Shown here in pieces: positions 4,645 to 5,620 of a stretch of DNA of 5,620 nucleotides. Source of the stretch: Verrucomicrobia bacterium UBA6775 (GTDB lineage: Bacteria; Verrucomicrobiota; Verrucomicrobiia; Limisphaerales; UBA1096); assembly GCA_002453165.1 (NCBI GenBank), contig DKGH01000019.1, positions 1 through 5,620 of the forward strand, given 5' to 3'. The position numbers and the translations under genes are program-made. The notes beneath the pieces are model-generated. The model did no database searches. It was not told the DNA's origin and was given only the letters and a program-made list of their open reading frames with translations. Numbering within the stretch: position 1 is the first letter of the stretch; each line of letters begins with the position of its first letter.

Positions 4645-5620
4645 TTAATCCGTCCCGGTTTTTTCTGGCAGCTCGATCGGGGCATCCCGTAGCACCTCTG
4701 TCACGGACTCCACGTTTGGGAGTTCCTCGCCGCTGGTTTCGCCGAGTTGCAGCTTGTTGACCCGCTCGCCACTTGGCTTGATGGATCGTTCGTAGCTACC
4801 AACAGCCGCATTGAACGCCTTGCCAGCAGCGTCAATTCCCTTCCGAATCTTGTCGAAGTGACCCACGAACACCCCAAGCCGGCTGTACAATTCCTGCGCG
4901 GCCTCCGCGATGACCCGCGCGTTCTCGGACTGCGTGTGATATTGCCAGCTCACCTTTACGGAGCTTAACAGCGCGATGAGCGAAGTCGGCGTGGCCAGCG
5001 TGATGCGCCGTTCCGCCGCCCAGATGATCAGATCCGGATCGCCCTCGAGCGCCGCGCTGAACAGCGACTCGGCCGGCACGAACATCACCACGCAATCCAG
5101 CGCCCCCTCGATGTGCTGCGGATAATTCCGATCGGCCAGTGCCTTGACGGTTTCACGCATTTTTTTCGCGTGCTGCTCAATCGCCGCCTTGCGCTGGGCC
5201 GGCTCACTCGTTTCCAGTTCGTTGAGAAATGAAAGGTCCGGCACCTTGGCATCAATCACGATGTGCCGGTCACCGGGCAAATGCACGACGAGATCCGGAC
5301 GCCCCTGCTCCGCCTGCGCCTGCTCGGTGAAGTCACAATGCGCACTCAGCCCGGAAGCCTCGACCACGCGCCGCAGTGTTTCCTCCCCCCAGCGCCCGCG
5401 CTGCTGGCTCGAGTTCAGGATTTGCCGCAACTGCTCCGTCTCCTTCGAGAGTATCTGGCTTTGCTGGCCAAGCGACTCGAGCTGTTGCGAGACTTTCGAA
5501 AGCTGCTCCGTCTGCGTGCTGCTACTCTGAGCCAGCCGCTTTTGGTACGTGTCCAACTGTTCCTTGAGCGGCGCGACGAGTTTGGCCACGGCCTCTTTGC
5601 TGGTGTTGAGGTCGCCCTTG
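4645..5620 (-). CDS. rmuC: DNA recombination protein RmuC, C-terminal part (5' end outside window)
   Basis: The frame is open to the right edge and gives 324 residues; full RmuC proteins are typically about 350-500, so the N-terminal membrane helix and part of the coiled coil are missing. Counting from the first complete residue, a Gln/Ser-rich coiled coil covers about 1-72. RGRWGEETLRRVVEASGL follows at 74-91, then GRPDLVVHLPGDRHIVIDAK at 106-125, which carries the PD...D-x-K residues of the PD-(D/E)XK nuclease-like fold. MFVPAE (179-184), TPTSLIALL (210-218) and the SWQYHTQSENARVIAEAA region (224-241) complete the family pattern. In E. coli RmuC limits certain recombination events, including inversions at inverted repeats; its molecular action is poorly known. 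A valine GTG at 5589 lies inside the coiled coil and is not the real start, because the frame stays open and coiled-coil-like upstream of it. The gene sits tail-to-tail with the transporter. Family assignment is firm. Confidence 0.95.
   Translation of the reverse strand, partial: KGDLNTSKEAVAKLVAPLKEQLDTYQKRLAQSSSTQTEQLSKVSQQLESLGQQSQILSKETEQLRQILNSSQQRGRWGEETLRRVVEASGLSAHCDFTEQAQAEQGRPDLVVHLPGDRHIVIDAKVPDLSFLNELETSEPAQRKAAIEQHAKKMRETVKALADRNYPQHIEGALDCVVMFVPAESLFSAALEGDPDLIIWAAERRITLATPTSLIALLSSVKVSWQYHTQSENARVIAEAAQELYSRLGVFVGHFDKIRKGIDAAGKAFNAAVGSYERSIKPSGERVNKLQLGETSGEELPNVESVTEVLRDAPIELPEKTGTD
5461..5474. repeat. Degenerate (10/14) copy of the palindrome in rmuC
   Basis: TTGCTGGCCAAGCG keeps the right arm and centre (TGGCCAAGCG, ten bases exact) and has lost the left arm. 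On the rmuC strand it encodes SLGQQ in the coiled coil, in the same Leu-Gly-Gln frame as the perfect copies. It may be a half-decayed copy or chance. Confidence 0.35.

Noticed and set aside
4625..4664. Classical intrinsic terminator for the transporter (palindrome plus T-run at 4659-4664)
   Set aside because: The T-run is about 20 bases beyond the palindrome and inside rmuC, so the geometry does not fit a rho-independent terminator.
1262..5620. Idea that the palindrome is the target of RuvA or RmuC because both are encoded here
   Set aside because: RuvA recognises junction structure rather than sequence, and no sequence specificity is known to me for RmuC. Co-location alone is not evidence.

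Overview
The window carries six protein genes packed end to end on both strands, with no RNA gene, CRISPR array, prophage or insertion sequence that I can see. The DNA is GC-rich (roughly 60% by eye). Some genes appear to use GTG or TTG starts, and ribosome-binding sites are weak or absent. The proteins are typical of a Gram-negative bacterium. The style of the DUF374 acyltransferase, the glycosyltransferase and the promoter-like boxes made me think of the Verrucomicrobiota/PVC group, but that is only an impression, not a demonstrated assignment.

Layout. On the minus strand, transcribed right to left from about 1864, lie ruvA (1262-1864, Holliday-junction branch migration), a DUF374-type lysophospholipid acyltransferase-like gene (583-1254), and a polytopic membrane protein resembling the N-terminal part of O-antigen ligase/polymerase proteins (1-533, cut by the window edge). 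The gaps of 7 and 49 bases suggest one transcript. Diverging from ruvA on the plus strand are a family 4 glycosyltransferase (1997-3202) and a TetA-like major facilitator transporter (3296-4618). The transporter converges on rmuC (4645-5620, minus strand, N-terminus outside the window). The glycosyltransferase, acyltransferase and O-antigen-like protein point to envelope lipid or polysaccharide work. ruvA and rmuC are DNA recombination genes that happen to lie in the same neighbourhood.

The outstanding signal is not a gene. A perfect 14-bp palindrome, CGCTTGGCCAAGCG, occurs five times in about 3.2 kb (1427, 1733, 3048, 3186, 4625), with several one- to three-mismatch relatives. By a rough hand calculation at 60% GC, the chance expectation for one such 14-mer in a window this size is about 5e-5. 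Four perfect copies lie inside genes, always in the reading frame that gives Leu-Gly-Gln-Ala. One sits in the 26-base gap between convergent genes, and one spans the stop of the glycosyltransferase inside an 18-bp palindrome. This looks like a highly iterated palindrome comparable in style to cyanobacterial HIP1 or to DNA uptake sequences, but of a different sequence that I do not recognise. It is the item most worth following up.
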